DNA of 5,467 nt, taken from JANPJV01 sp031425695. GTDB taxonomy: Bacteria > Pseudomonadota > Gammaproteobacteria > Xanthomonadales > SZUA-5. Shown here piece by piece: positions 5,442 through 5,467 of the stretch. The position numbers were made by a program, and so were the translations under genes. Under the pieces are notes generated by a model that saw only the letters and a list, made by a program, of their open reading frames with translations, was not told the DNA's origin and ran no database searches. The stretch's first letter is position 1. Each line of letters starts with the position of its first letter. The stretch is from NCBI GenBank assembly GCA_031425695.1, contig JANPJV010000001.1, forward strand, positions 1-5,467, written 5' to 3'.

Positions 5442-5467
5442 GGTTGATCACAAGAACACATGAAAAG

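Noticed and set aside
5460..5467. ATG followed by AAA at the right edge as a new gene start
   Set aside because: Only eight bases are visible, no clear ribosome-binding site precedes it, and it lies 18 bases after a terminator T-run, leaving no room for a promoter.

Overview
This is a GC-rich bacterial chromosomal window. The gene content points to a gammaproteobacterium of the Xanthomonadales (Lysobacterales) type: a pyrophosphate-type phosphofructokinase in place of a canonical ATP-type PfkA, a short-form adenylate kinase next to it in divergent orientation, and a nearby Mpl muropeptide ligase. This assignment rests on recognising the protein families and the gene order, not on a database search. 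The window reads as ordinary core-genome housekeeping DNA. I see no transposase, phage gene, CRISPR array, tRNA or rRNA, and no base-composition break that would suggest transfer.

Layout from left to right. Positions 1-160 hold no complete gene. They contain a possible start of a leftward gene that runs off the window edge (position 29 downward, with good ribosome-binding sequence) and a striking nested inverted repeat at 64-121. A leftward operon follows: pfp (1866 to 607), then, five bases downstream, a small five-helix membrane protein (601 to 161). A 131-bp divergent intergenic region (1867-1997) separates pfp from adk (1998-2555). It carries candidate promoters and a dyad whose half-sites lie 22 bp apart. 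adk converges on a TusA-like sulfur-carrier gene (2839 to 2591) across a 35-bp gap that contains a hairpin. Only 30 bp beyond the TusA-like start, a rightward operon begins: a five-helix membrane protein of unknown function (2870-3391), mpl (3388-4791, overlapping by 4 nt) and a stand-alone Lon substrate-binding-domain protein (4775-5398, overlapping by 17 nt). It ends in a strong intrinsic terminator at 5415-5441.

Functionally, pfp and adk both bear on phosphoanhydride energy currency: PFP phosphorylates fructose 6-phosphate with pyrophosphate, and Adk balances ATP, ADP and AMP. Mpl belongs to peptidoglycan recycling, joining a recovered tripeptide to UDP-MurNAc. The genes overlapping it (membrane protein and Lon-domain protein) are probably co-translated with it, but the sequence does not show a shared function. 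I found no convincing undescribed multi-gene system. The points most worth checking are the nested palindrome at 64-121, the dyad in the pfp/adk divergent region, and the two unnamed small membrane proteins tightly coupled to pfp and mpl.
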